A stretch of DNA of 64,000 nucleotides, taken from contig NZ_CP051684.1 of NCBI RefSeq assembly GCF_012849375.1, positions 372,001 to 436,000 of the forward strand. The letters are read 5' to 3'. Positions 17,201-25,986 of the stretch are shown here, piece by piece (the stretch's first letter is position 1; each line of letters starts with the position of its first letter). Origin of the DNA: Duganella dendranthematis. GTDB lineage: Bacteria; Pseudomonadota; Gammaproteobacteria; Burkholderiales; Burkholderiaceae_D. The position numbers and the translations under genes are program-made. The notes under the pieces are model-generated. The model saw nothing but the letters and a program-made list of their open reading frames with translations, was not told the origin of the DNA and made no database searches.

Positions 17201-18124
17201 TCAGCCCAATGCGGCGCGGACTTGCGCGGCAGTCGGAATCGGCGCCACTGCGCCGTGACCCAGCGTGGACAGGCCGGCGGCGGCATTCGCATAGCGCACC
17301 GCGTCGGCCAGCGTGTCGCCGTTGGCGAGACGCGCCAGCAGGCTGCCGTCAAAGCAGTCGCCGGCGCCGGTGGCGTCCACCGCCTGCACTGCGCGGGCTG
17401 CGGCCAGTTGCGGCTCCCCGCCCTGCTCCGCGTACCACGCTCCCGATGGCCCGGCCTTCAGCACCACCGTATGAGCGCCGTGCGCGCGGGCCCACGCGAA
17501 GATCGCCGGCACGTCGTCGGTGCCTGCCAGCGCCACCGCTTCGTCCAGACTGGGCAGGAACAGATCGGTCATCGCAATCGTCGCGCAGATGGTCGCGCGG
17601 GCGCGCGCTAATGGCCACAAGGACAGGCGCAGGTTGGGATCGAAACTCACTTTGCCGTTCGCCGCGCGCGCGGTTTCGATGGCGGCAAACACGGTGTCGC
17701 AAGCGCTGGCCGATATCGCCTGGGAGATGCCGGAGACGTGCAGCCAGCGCGTGCGCCCCGCCGCACTCAGGTCCATGGTTTGCGGCTGCATACGGCTGGC
17801 CGCCGATCCTGCGCGCAGATAACTGAAGCTGTGCCCTTGAGGTCCATGATTGACGAAATACAGCCCGGTCGGCGCCTGCGCATCACGTGCCACCGCGCTG
17901 ACGTCCACACCTTCGGCCTGCCACAGGTCCAGCAGCATGCGGCCGAAATGGTCTTCGCCAACACGGCTCAGGTAGGCCACGCGCGCACCCTGGCGGCTGG
18001 CGGCGATGACTGCGTTGGAGGTATCGCCGCCAAAGCCCTGGCGGTACAACGGCTCGCTGGCGTTGGCCTGGTTGAATTCCACCATGGCCTCGCCCAGCGC
18101 CACCACGTCAAATTGCTCACTCAT
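17201..18124 (-). CDS. PfkB-family sugar kinase, probably 2-dehydro-3-deoxygluconokinase
   Basis: A 307-residue ribokinase-fold enzyme: GEAMVEFNQ near the N-terminus, substrate-site [15 protein letters not shown], and the C-terminal signature [17 protein letters not shown] with catalytic Asp. These features fit KDG kinase of the Entner-Doudoroff-type pathways, which phosphorylates 2-keto-3-deoxygluconate with ATP. The start overlaps the leuA stop in ATGA, so its translation is coupled to leucine biosynthesis, an unexpected pairing. Exact sugar not certain. Confidence 0.8.
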   Translation of the reverse strand: MSEQFDVVALGEAMVEFNQANASEPLYRQGFGGDTSNAVIAASRQGARVAYLSRVGEDHFGRMLLDLWQAEGVDVSAVARDAQAPTGLYFVNHGPQGHSFSYLRAGSAASRMQPQTMDLSAAGRTRWLHVSGISQAISASACDTVFAAIETARAANGKVSFDPNLRLSLWPLARARATICATIAMTDLFLPSLDEAVALAGTDDVPAIFAWARAHGAHTVVLKAGPSGAWYAEQGGEPQLAAARAVQAVDATGAGDCFDGSLLARLANGDTLADAVRYANAAAGLSTLGHGAVAPIPTAAQVRAALG

Positions 18125-19668
18125 GGTTGCGGATTGACTCGTTCAATTTTCGAATGCAGTTTGTTCAGCGCCGACAGGTAGGCCTTGGCCGAGGCCACGA
18201 TGATGTCCGGGTCGGCGCCGACGCCGTTGACGATGCGGCCGTCCTTCGACAAGCGCATCGTCACCTCGCCCTGCGACTGGGTGCCGGTGCTGATGGCGTT
18301 CACCGAGAACAGCACCAGCTCAGCACCGCTGCCCACTTCTCCCTCAATGGCGTTGACGGTGGCGTCGACCGGGCCATCGCCACGGCCTTCGCTGGCGTGT
18401 TCCTCGCCGTCGATAACGAACACGATTTTGGCAGTCGGCGTCTCGCCGCTAATCGAGCGCTGCTCCAGCGAGACGAAGCGATAGAACTCGCTCTCCTGCG
18501 ACTGCTGTTCGTCCGACACCAGCGCCAGGATGTCCTCGTCAAAAATCTCGGCCTTGCGGTCGGCCAGTTCCTTGAAGCGCGCGAACGCCGCATTGACTTC
18601 AGCCTCCGACTCCAGATCGATACCCAGTTCCTGCAAGCGCTGCTTGAAGGCGTTGCGGCCGGAGAGCTTGCCCAGCACGATCTTGGTCGCAGCCCAGCCG
18701 ACGTCTTCGGCGCGCATGATCTCGTAGGTCTCGCGCGACTTCAGCATGCCGTCCTGGTGGATGCCGGAAGCGTGCGCAAACGCGTTCGCGCCCACCACCG
18801 CCTTGTTGGGCTGCACCGCAAAGCCGGTAATCTGCGACACCATTTTGGACGCCGCCACAATCTGCGTGGTGTCGATGCCGCATTCCAGGTTGTAGTAGCC
18901 GCCGCGTGTGCGTAGCGCCATCACCACTTCTTCCAGCGCGGTGTTGCCGGCGCGTTCGCCGAGGCCATTGATGGTGCACTCGACCTGGCGCGCGCCGCCG
19001 ATCATCACGCCGGCCAGCGAATTGGCCACCGCCAGCCCAAGGTCGTTATGGCAGTGCACCGACCACACGGCCTTGTCGGAATTGGGGATGCGCTCGCGCA
19101 GGCGGCGGATGGTCTCGCCGAAAATCTCCGGAACCGCATAGCCCACCGTGTCCGGGAAGTTGATGGTGGTCGCGCCTTCGGCGATCACGCCTTCCAGCAC
19201 GCGGCACAGGAAGTCCTCGTCCGAGCGGCTGCCGTCTTCCGGGCTGAATTCGATATCGTCGGTGAACTGGCGGGCGAAGCGCACCGCGTCGCAGGCCTGC
19301 GCCAGCACCTGCTCCGGCAGCATGCGCAGCTTGGCCTCCATGTGCAGCTTGGAGGTGGCGATAAAAGTGTGAATGCGTTTGCGCTCGGCCGGCGCCAGCG
19401 CTTCGGCAGCGCGGGCGATGTCGCGGTCATTGGCGCGCGACAGCGAGCAGATGGTCGATTCGCGCACCACCGTGGCAATCGCCTTGATGGATTCGAAGTC
19501 GCCCGGCGAGGCGGCCGCGAAGCCGGCTTCGATGACGTCCACGCGCAGGCGCTCCAGCTGCTTGGCGATGCGGACTTTTTCGTCCTTCGTCATCGAGGCG
19601 CCGGGCGATTGTTCACCGTCGCGCAGCGTGGTGTCGAAGATGATGAGGCGGTTGGATGAGTTGTTCAT
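18121..19668 (-). CDS. leuA: 2-isopropylmalate synthase
   Basis: A 515-residue enzyme catalysing the first committed step of leucine synthesis, joining acetyl-CoA and 2-oxoisovalerate. It shows [18 protein letters not shown] at the start, the metal-binding [13 protein letters not shown], and [15 protein letters not shown]. The C-terminal 120 residues form the LeuA allosteric domain that binds leucine. A GGAG ribosome site precedes ATG 19668. It follows pssA on the same strand, an arrangement known in Burkholderiales, and is coupled to the sugar-kinase gene downstream. Confidence 0.97.
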   Translation of the reverse strand: MNNSSNRLIIFDTTLRDGEQSPGASMTKDEKVRIAKQLERLRVDVIEAGFAAASPGDFESIKAIATVVRESTICSLSRANDRDIARAAEALAPAERKRIHTFIATSKLHMEAKLRMLPEQVLAQACDAVRFARQFTDDIEFSPEDGSRSDEDFLCRVLEGVIAEGATTINFPDTVGYAVPEIFGETIRRLRERIPNSDKAVWSVHCHNDLGLAVANSLAGVMIGGARQVECTINGLGERAGNTALEEVVMALRTRGGYYNLECGIDTTQIVAASKMVSQITGFAVQPNKAVVGANAFAHASGIHQDGMLKSRETYEIMRAEDVGWAATKIVLGKLSGRNAFKQRLQELGIDLESEAEVNAAFARFKELADRKAEIFDEDILALVSDEQQSQESEFYRFVSLEQRSISGETPTAKIVFVIDGEEHASEGRGDGPVDATVNAIEGEVGSGAELVLFSVNAISTGTQSQGEVTMRLSKDGRIVNGVGADPDIIVASAKAYLSALNKLHSKIERVNPQP

Positions 19669-19726
19669 GATCGCTCCGTGGCTAATGCTTCGTTGCTTAA
19701 TCTTCTCAGGGCCTACCGCCCGGTGT

Positions 19727-20596
19727 TTAGCGCCGTTCGCTCGGATCGTCGCTGTGCATGTCGGTCTGAATCAGGCTGACCTTCTTGCCCTTGGCCGCGC
19801 GCCAGGCGGCGACCACATAGCCCGAGATGCCATAGATCGCAAACAGAGGCCACAAGGTGGCCGCCGGCTTGATGGCAATCAGCGCCAGTCCCAGCGCGAT
19901 CAGGAACACGCCGATAAACGGCACCGGCTTGCGGAAGTTGACGTCCTTGAAGCTGTAGAACGGCACGTTGCTGACCATCGTCAGGCCGGCAAACAAGGCG
20001 ATGCCCCACGAGACCCAGGCCATTTCCAGCCCGGAGACTTCCAGGTCCAGCATCATCAGGATAAAGCCGGCAATCAGCGCGGCGGCCGATGGCGACGGCA
20101 TGCCCTGGAAGTAGCGCTTGTCCACCACTTCGATATTGGTGTTGAAGCGCGCCAGGCGCAAGGCGGCGCCGGCGCAGTAGACAAACGCCGCGATCCAGCC
20201 AAGCTTGCCCAGGCCGCGCAGCGACCACTCGTACATCACCAGCGCCGGCGCGGCGCCGAACGACACCATGTCCGACAGCGAATCGTACTGCGCGCCGAAT
20301 TCGCTTTGTGTATTGGTCAGGCGGGCGACGCGGCCATCCAGACCGTCCAGCACCATGGCGATGAAGATGGCCCAGGCGGCGTGCTCGAATTTCTGGTTCA
20401 TCGCCATGACGATGGCGTAGAAGCCGCAGAACAGCGCCGCCGTGGTGAAGGCGTTCGGTAGCAGATAAATGCCGCGATGGCGCGGCCGGTCAAGATCCTC
20501 TCCGCGGGCGCGACGCGCAAAACGGCTGAAACGGGACGTTTTGGGCAGTTTGGCGATGGCCGCGTTCTTGGCGCGGCGGCGGGGAAAATTGGGCAT
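19727..20596 (-). CDS. pssA: CDP-diacylglycerol-serine O-phosphatidyltransferase
   Basis: A 289-residue membrane enzyme making phosphatidylserine from CDP-diacylglycerol and serine. The CDP-alcohol phosphotransferase motif is complete: DGLDGRVAR, then eight residues, then GAQYDSLSD. It has a basic N-terminal tail (about 40 residues) and several membrane helices. Phosphatidylserine decarboxylase (psd), often next to pssA in this group, is absent here. A terminator of the upstream SIMPL gene at 20651-20675 separates it from the accessory block. Confidence 0.96.
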   Translation of the reverse strand: MPNFPRRRAKNAAIAKLPKTSRFSRFARRARGEDLDRPRHRGIYLLPNAFTTAALFCGFYAIVMAMNQKFEHAAWAIFIAMVLDGLDGRVARLTNTQSEFGAQYDSLSDMVSFGAAPALVMYEWSLRGLGKLGWIAAFVYCAGAALRLARFNTNIEVVDKRYFQGMPSPSAAALIAGFILMMLDLEVSGLEMAWVSWGIALFAGLTMVSNVPFYSFKDVNFRKPVPFIGVFLIALGLALIAIKPAATLWPLFAIYGISGYVVAAWRAAKGKKVSLIQTDMHSDDPSERR

Positions 20597-20650
20597 GGTG
20601 ATCCATTCTGGTTATCGTGTGTGCGCCATCATTATAGAGGAGCCGCCTAT

Positions 20651-20675
20651 AAAAAAGGGATGGCGCGCCATCCCC
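20651..20675 (-). terminator. Rho-independent terminator after SIMPL gene 1
   Basis: On the minus strand GGGATGGC/GCCATCCC (8-bp arms at 20667-20674 and 20657-20664) is followed by six T. It lies about 20 nt after the stop of the SIMPL gene and isolates pssA-leuA from it. Confidence 0.9.
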
Positions 20676-20693
20676 TATTGTGCCCAAGTTCGC

Positions 20694-21434
20694 TTATTTG
20701 AAGCGCACTTTGCCCACCAGCCGCATCGTCAGCGTGGTTTCGCCCGGTTCGAAGCTTGGCTCCGTCACCGGCTCGGCAGCGGCGCGGGCATACGCCGCCA
20801 CACTCGAGCCGGTCACCTGGACCCGCTCGGCATAGTTGCCGGTGCCTTCAAAATCCACCGTATCGAGCACGGCATCGCCGACCTTGCGGCCCATGGCGGC
20901 GGCGATGGAAGTGATGCGCTCATTCAAGTTGAGATAGGTGGCGGCAATCCGCCGGTCGTCCAGCTTCTTGCTGGTGGCCGGCGCAAGGCCGAAGCGCAGC
21001 TGGTTCAGGCTCAACGCGATTTGCGCGGCAGCCACGGTCTTCGGCAGGCTGTCGAGGTTGGTTGTAACCAGCTGCACCGACTGGCCCACGCGCCAGGAAG
21101 TCGGCACGCGCGGCTTGCGCGGCTGGCCGGGCGGCGCCTGCACTTCTTCCGGGTAAACCGGATAGGTGTAGTAGTTCTGGGTTTTCAGGATGGCTTGCGG
21201 ATCGGCCTTCTTCAGCAACTCCACGCCCTGCTTCATCTTCTGGTTGACGCGTGAGGCGGCGGCGGCTTTGTCCTTGTCGATCTCCTCAACCGACAGCGTG
21301 GCGGTGGCCTGGTCATTGACGTGGGTGACTTCGCCAATGGCCGGCACCACCACCAGCGTGCCGGTGGTCGGCAAGGATTGCGCCTGGGCGGCAACAACAA
21401 ACGTCGTCAGGACGGCAACAGCGAGGTGTTTCAT
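20694..21434 (-). CDS. SIMPL (DUF541) domain periplasmic protein, copy 1
   Basis: A 246-residue protein starting at 21434 (MKHLAVAVLTTF), with signal peptide cleavage near AQAQS. The mature part is a SIMPL domain: VVVPAIGEVTHVNDQATATL, later a DKAAAASRVNQKMKQGVELL helix, and SWRVGQSVQLVTTNLDSL. SIMPL proteins (YggE type) are periplasmic oligomers linked to oxidative stress or antibiotic signalling, with unknown biochemistry. A close paralogue lies at 22222-22983; both end in LVGKVRFK. An 8-bp inverted repeat sits in its 5' leader. Confidence 0.88.
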   Translation of the reverse strand: MKHLAVAVLTTFVVAAQAQSLPTTGTLVVVPAIGEVTHVNDQATATLSVEEIDKDKAAAASRVNQKMKQGVELLKKADPQAILKTQNYYTYPVYPEEVQAPPGQPRKPRVPTSWRVGQSVQLVTTNLDSLPKTVAAAQIALSLNQLRFGLAPATSKKLDDRRIAATYLNLNERITSIAAAMGRKVGDAVLDTVDFEGTGNYAERVQVTGSSVAAYARAAAEPVTEPSFEPGETTLTMRLVGKVRFK

Positions 21435-21444
21435 TGCGGACTCC

Positions 21445-21465
21445 AGTGAGGGATAAACCCTCACT
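21445..21465 (-). promoter_or_regulatory. Perfect inverted repeat in the SIMPL-1 leader
   Basis: AGTGAGGG-TTTAT-CCCTCACT on the minus strand (8-bp arms, 5-nt loop) lies between the PEP-CTERM stop and the SIMPL start, immediately before the GGAG ribosome site. With no T-run after it, it is better read as an mRNA hairpin or operator than as a terminator. Confidence 0.5.
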
Positions 21466-21476
21466 CTACCGCACTG

Positions 21477-22103
21477 TCAGCCCCGCGCACGACGGCGACG
21501 CGCCATTGTGCCCAACAGACTTAGGCCGCTCAGCAGCATGGCATAGGTTTCCGCTTCCGGCACCTCCGACACGATGAAGGCGTGGTTGTCCGTTTCAAAC
21601 GAATCGCTCGTCGAACGCAGTTCGATCCAGTCGAATGTGGTGCCGCCGGTGGCAAACACATTGAAATAGTAGGATGCGCGCGAACCCGGCACCAGATCTT
21701 GTATCTGCTGGCCGGTGATGGTGGTCAGGCTACCGTCCGAGCCGTGAAACGTGACCGAATTGTAGTCATCTATCGTGCTGAAATAAAAACCGAAATACGT
21801 CGTGCCCTGGTGGTAGCCAAAGGTAATGCGCGAGGTTGGCTCGTTCGCGCCGACGATCAGATATTGGGTGTGGTCATAATCCGGCGCGGTGTAGTGCTGG
21901 TCCGGGGCCGTGCCGGTGACGAGTTCGCCACCGGTGTAATACACGTCGGCTGGCGGTGCGCTGTCGAAGGTGGCGGTTTGCGCCACTTGCCATGGCGTGA
22001 ACTGCCCCGAAGTGAGCTTCAGTGTGGAAAAGTCCACCGCCGCGCTGGCAAGGGTGGATGCGGCCGCCAAAGAAATGGCGAGCAGAAGTTGAATGGATCG
22101 CAT
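21477..22103 (-). CDS. PEP-CTERM-type exported protein (variant PEA motif)
   Basis: A 208-residue exported protein: signal peptide with cleavage near LASAA, a beta-rich middle with Tyr-rich stretches (GYHQGTTYFGFYF), and a C-terminal sorting signal VPEAETYAMLLSGLSLLG followed by RRRRARG. This is the PEP-CTERM layout (motif, hydrophobic helix, basic tail) recognised by exosortase, but the second Pro of the PEP triplet is Ala. PEP-CTERM proteins are linked to extracellular polysaccharide and biofilm. It sits between two SIMPL paralogues, with AT-rich repeats upstream. Confidence 0.85.
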   Translation of the reverse strand: MRSIQLLLAISLAAASTLASAAVDFSTLKLTSGQFTPWQVAQTATFDSAPPADVYYTGGELVTGTAPDQHYTAPDYDHTQYLIVGANEPTSRITFGYHQGTTYFGFYFSTIDDYNSVTFHGSDGSLTTITGQQIQDLVPGSRASYYFNVFATGGTTFDWIELRSTSDSFETDNHAFIVSEVPEAETYAMLLSGLSLLGTMARRRRARG

Positions 22104-22122
22104 AAATCTCCCGGGGTGGAAT

Positions 22123-22159
22123 GAAAACAGATTGTTTTCAAAATAATAATATATTATTT
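22123..22159 (-). promoter_or_regulatory. AT-rich operator-like inverted repeats upstream of the PEP-CTERM gene
   Basis: Two perfect inverted repeats lie side by side: GAAAACA-GAT-TGTTTTC (22123-22139) and AAATAATA-ATA-TATTATTT (22141-22148 and 22152-22159). They are 20-56 bases before ATG 22103 in a strikingly AT-rich 60-base patch, so they probably form the promoter and an operator. Confidence 0.45.
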
Positions 22160-22221
22160 GACGTGATTATCAAATGAATATTATTGATTGCAAACTGCAA
22201 GCCATCCCGGGGCGATCATTC

Positions 22222-22983
22222 TTATTTGAAGCGGACCTTGCCCACCAGTTGCATCTGCAAGGTGGTTTCGCCCGGCTCGAAGCTTGGTTCGGCCACGTCG
22301 GCCGTGTCGGCAGTCTTCATGCGCATCATCATCGGCGCCGCCGCCGGCCGGGATTCCGTGTAATTGCCCGAGCCTTCAAAGTCGACCGTATCGAGCACGG
22401 CGTCGCCAACCTTGCGGCCCATTGCATTGGCGATCGAGGCGATGCGCTCGTTCAGGTTTTTATAGGTGGCGGCGATGCGCTGGTCGTCCAGCTGCTTGGT
22501 GGTTTCCGGTTTCAGGCCGAAGTTGATGCTGTTGAGCGTCATGATCTTCTGCGCGGCGGCCACGGTTTTGGGCAGCTTGTCCAGGCTGGTGGTGGTGACT
22601 TCCAAGTATTGGCCGACGCGCCACGAGGTCGGCACGCGCGGTTGCTTGGCCGGACGGCCGTTGGCCAGCACGATCTCTTCCGGGTAGACAGGATAGGTGT
22701 AATAACCCTGGGTTTTCAGGCTGGCTTGCGGATCTTCCTTCTTGACGATCTCCAGGCCCTGCTTCATCTTGCTGTTGACGCGCGAGGCAGCGGCGGCCTT
22801 GTCCTTGTCGGTTTCCTCAATCGCCAGCATTACGACGGCCTGGTCGTTGGCGTGTTTGACTTCGCCATAAGCCGGCACCACCACCAGCGTGCCAGTGGTT
22901 GGCAGTGCATCAGTCGGAGCGGCGTGCGCGCCCAGCGCGAAGGACACAGCAGCAGCGGCGGCAAGTTTTTTCATCAGGTTCAT
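22222..22983 (-). CDS. SIMPL (DUF541) domain periplasmic protein, copy 2
   Basis: A 253-residue paralogue of the protein at 20694-21434. The start at 22983 (MNLMKKLAAAAAVSFALG) gives a signal peptide cut near GAHAAP. It shares TGTLVVVPAYGEVKHANDQA, the DKAAAASRVNSKMKQGLEI helix, VPTSWRVGQ and the LVGKVRFK end with copy 1. Differences are concentrated near residues 215-235, where copy 2 has a Met-rich insert (PMMMRMK). Tandem copies suggest duplication, then divergence, with the PEP-CTERM gene between them. Confidence 0.88.
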   Translation of the reverse strand: MNLMKKLAAAAAVSFALGAHAAPTDALPTTGTLVVVPAYGEVKHANDQAVVMLAIEETDKDKAAAASRVNSKMKQGLEIVKKEDPQASLKTQGYYTYPVYPEEIVLANGRPAKQPRVPTSWRVGQYLEVTTTSLDKLPKTVAAAQKIMTLNSINFGLKPETTKQLDDQRIAATYKNLNERIASIANAMGRKVGDAVLDTVDFEGSGNYTESRPAAAPMMMRMKTADTADVAEPSFEPGETTLQMQLVGKVRFK

Positions 22984-23159
22984 TACGGCTCCAAAGTTGA
23001 GATTACGACAAGCCGCACTGTACATGAATTTACAAAGCACACCTGTAAGACATGGTGAGTGTTTGTAACAAGACGCCTGGCGTCGGTGCAGCCCGGCAAT
23101 TAAGCATTTTTTAATACTCTGCTTACTATGATGGGGAATTAGCGACGGAGGACAGCGCC

Positions 23160-23411
23160 ATGGCGATTGTGATTGAGTTTGCGTTCTACCTGTTGATGGA
23201 AGTCATCTTGTACACCATCGGGCGCGTGGTTATCCCTATCATCTCGTTTGGCCGCGCGCGGGCAATTTATGCCAAGGAGTTCTTTCGAGGCAAGCTAGCG
23301 ACCTATGATGAGGAAACCGGCAAGATGCTGATCTCCACCTGGGGCGCTTCACTGATCGGCGGATTGACGCTGTGGGGTGTGCTGCTGCTGTCGTTTACTT
23401 TGGCGCGCTGA
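23160..23411 (+). CDS. Small inner-membrane protein (83 aa)
   Basis: An 83-residue protein with two hydrophobic segments (about residues 3-28 and 60-80) around a basic/polar loop (FGRARAIYAKEFFRGK). A GGAGG ribosome site lies 8 nt before ATG 23160. No family recognised. It is isolated on the plus strand, convergent with the gene at 23419. Confidence 0.6.
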   Translation: MAIVIEFAFYLLMEVILYTIGRVVIPIISFGRARAIYAKEFFRGKLATYDEETGKMLISTWGASLIGGLTLWGVLLLSFTLAR

Positions 23412-23418
23412 CGGCGAC

Positions 23419-23625
23419 TCAGCTGCGCCGGCGCTGCCATTCGTCGGCGATGTCACCGATGGTTTGGGCAGCGCCGCTGCGTATCCACGCCATCAGGTCG
23501 CGGTCGAACTTGAAGTCGGGGCCGCATTGCGCGGTCAGGAAACGGCGCACGTTCTGGGTGTTTTTGTAGGTGGCGTCCACCACCGTCGCGCGCGAGATGG
23601 CGCCGCCGTGCCAGTCAAATGTCAT
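23419..23625 (-). CDS. DUF6434-like small protein (68 aa)
   Basis: A 68-residue protein with KNTQNVRRFLTAQCGPDFKF followed by DRDLMAWIRSGAAQTIGDIA, which I recognise with moderate confidence as the DUF6434 pattern. The role is unknown; related modules often bind nucleic acid or accompany SAP domains. The start overlaps the stop of the upstream gene (ATGA). Confidence 0.6.
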   Translation of the reverse strand: MTFDWHGGAISRATVVDATYKNTQNVRRFLTAQCGPDFKFDRDLMAWIRSGAAQTIGDIADEWQRRRS

Positions 23626-24314
23626 TGATTGCCTGTCGTGAGTTGAATCAGCTTTCTGGTGGTCTTCTGGCTGTGCTGCATCAGTCCGTCCAATTGCTGC
23701 TTTACCCAGCCGTCAGTCGTCGTGCTGCCGTTGTAGCAATGCATGCCTGCGAAAACGGTTGAACACAGCAGCTCCTCCACAGGGCTTTGAATGTGCAGGG
23801 TCAGCAGATCGTCCGTCGCCAGCAGGTAGGTTCGCGCTTCACCATCCTTATCGAGAGTCACAATCCCCGAGTAGCCTGGCGTCCACGGATCGCGGCGCAT
23901 GCGGGCACCTACAGGCAGCGGCGCTGCGGGCCTTTTTTGCCGGGCCACAAAAAAGGTATTAAACGCCTGATCCCAGACTGCCGGTTCGACTTCCACCAAG
24001 GCCCGCAACCGGACGCGCGCGTTCTCCACGGTGAACTCGGTAACAAACGCCTTCTCCTCGTTACGGTACAGCACCCAGATCTCCTCCCGGTATGCCCACG
24101 GGGCAAAGCGAATCATGGCGAATTGGGTGACGCCTTTGGCGCGCAGTTGCTGCTCGATGTCAGCTGCGGTGTTGCGCGTCAGGTCAAGTGTCTTATTCAG
24201 CTGCACCACGTCGTCCGGCGCCTGCGCTGCAATCAACTCGGCCTCCGTGCCGGCAAACGCAATGCGCGCCAGAAGCATGCAGGTCAATCCAATGACTAAT
24301 TTTGAGCGCAGCAT
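23622..24314 (-). CDS. Secreted hypothetical protein (230 aa)
   Basis: Start 24314 (MLRSKLVIGLTCMLLARIAF) gives a signal peptide with cleavage near AFAGT. A GTG at 24374 with a GGTGGG ribosome site would add 20 residues in front. The mature protein is mixed alpha/beta, with one Cys pair (LLCSTVFAGMHC) in the C-terminal third. No family recognised. The stop is coupled to the small gene downstream, and it lies just upstream of the ilvC terminator. Confidence 0.6.
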   Translation of the reverse strand: MLRSKLVIGLTCMLLARIAFAGTEAELIAAQAPDDVVQLNKTLDLTRNTAADIEQQLRAKGVTQFAMIRFAPWAYREEIWVLYRNEEKAFVTEFTVENARVRLRALVEVEPAVWDQAFNTFFVARQKRPAAPLPVGARMRRDPWTPGYSGIVTLDKDGEARTYLLATDDLLTLHIQSPVEELLCSTVFAGMHCYNGSTTTDGWVKQQLDGLMQHSQKTTRKLIQLTTGNQ

Positions 24315-24390
24315 ACAGTTGGCATGAACGGTTGGGCCACTAGCATAACCGTAGGGAATGGCCGCAATATTCACACATTCCCACCAAATG

Positions 24391-24416
24391 AAAAAAGCCG
24401 GCGTGAGCCGGCTTTT
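24391..24416 (-). terminator. Bidirectional Rho-independent terminator after ilvC
   Basis: AAAAGCCGGC-GTGA-GCCGGCTTTT is self-complementary: a 6-bp GC stem with A/T runs on both sides. It ends the ilvB-ilvN-ilvC transcript 18 nt after the ilvC stop. It could also work in the other direction. Confidence 0.9.
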
Positions 24417-24434
24417 CGTTGGAGCGGAGGTCGA

Positions 24435-25493
<1,059 letters not shown>

Positions 25494-25985
25494 TTAAACT
25501 TTGAGGATGCGTTCGCCGCGTCCAATGCCGGAACCGCCGGTGCGGACTGTTTCAAGAATCGAGGCGCGGTCGATCGAATCGATAAACGCGTCGAGCTTGC
25601 TCTTGGCGCCGGTCAGTTCAATCGTGTAGCTCTTTTCGGTAACGTCGATGATGCGGCCGCGGAAGATGTCCGCCGTGCGCTTCATCTCTTCCCGTTCCTT
25701 GCCCACCGCCCGCACCTTGATCAGCATCAGTTCGCGTTCGATGTGATGGCCTTCGGTCAGGTCCACCACCTTCACCACCTCGATCAGGCGGTTCAGGTGC
25801 TTGGTGATCTGCTCGATGATGTCATCCGAACCGGAGGTGACGATGGTCATCCGCGACAAGGTCGGGTCTTCGGTCGGCGCCACGGTCAGCGTCTCGATGT
25901 TGTAGCCGCGGGCCGAGAATAGGCCCACCACGCGGGACAGCGCGCCGGCTTCGTTTTCCAGCAATACAGAGATAATGTGTCGCAT
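25494..25985 (-). CDS. ilvN: Acetolactate synthase small (regulatory) subunit
   Basis: A 163-residue regulatory subunit with an N-terminal ACT domain (RHIISVLLENEAGALSRVVG) that binds valine for feedback control, and a C-terminal ACT-like domain. It follows the large subunit gene with 1 nt between and precedes ilvC. Orthologues are named ilvN or ilvH; the paralogue type cannot be told from this segment alone. Confidence 0.96.
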   Translation of the reverse strand: MRHIISVLLENEAGALSRVVGLFSARGYNIETLTVAPTEDPTLSRMTIVTSGSDDIIEQITKHLNRLIEVVKVVDLTEGHHIERELMLIKVRAVGKEREEMKRTADIFRGRIIDVTEKSYTIELTGAKSKLDAFIDSIDRASILETVRTGGSGIGRGERILKV

Positions 25986-25986
25986 G

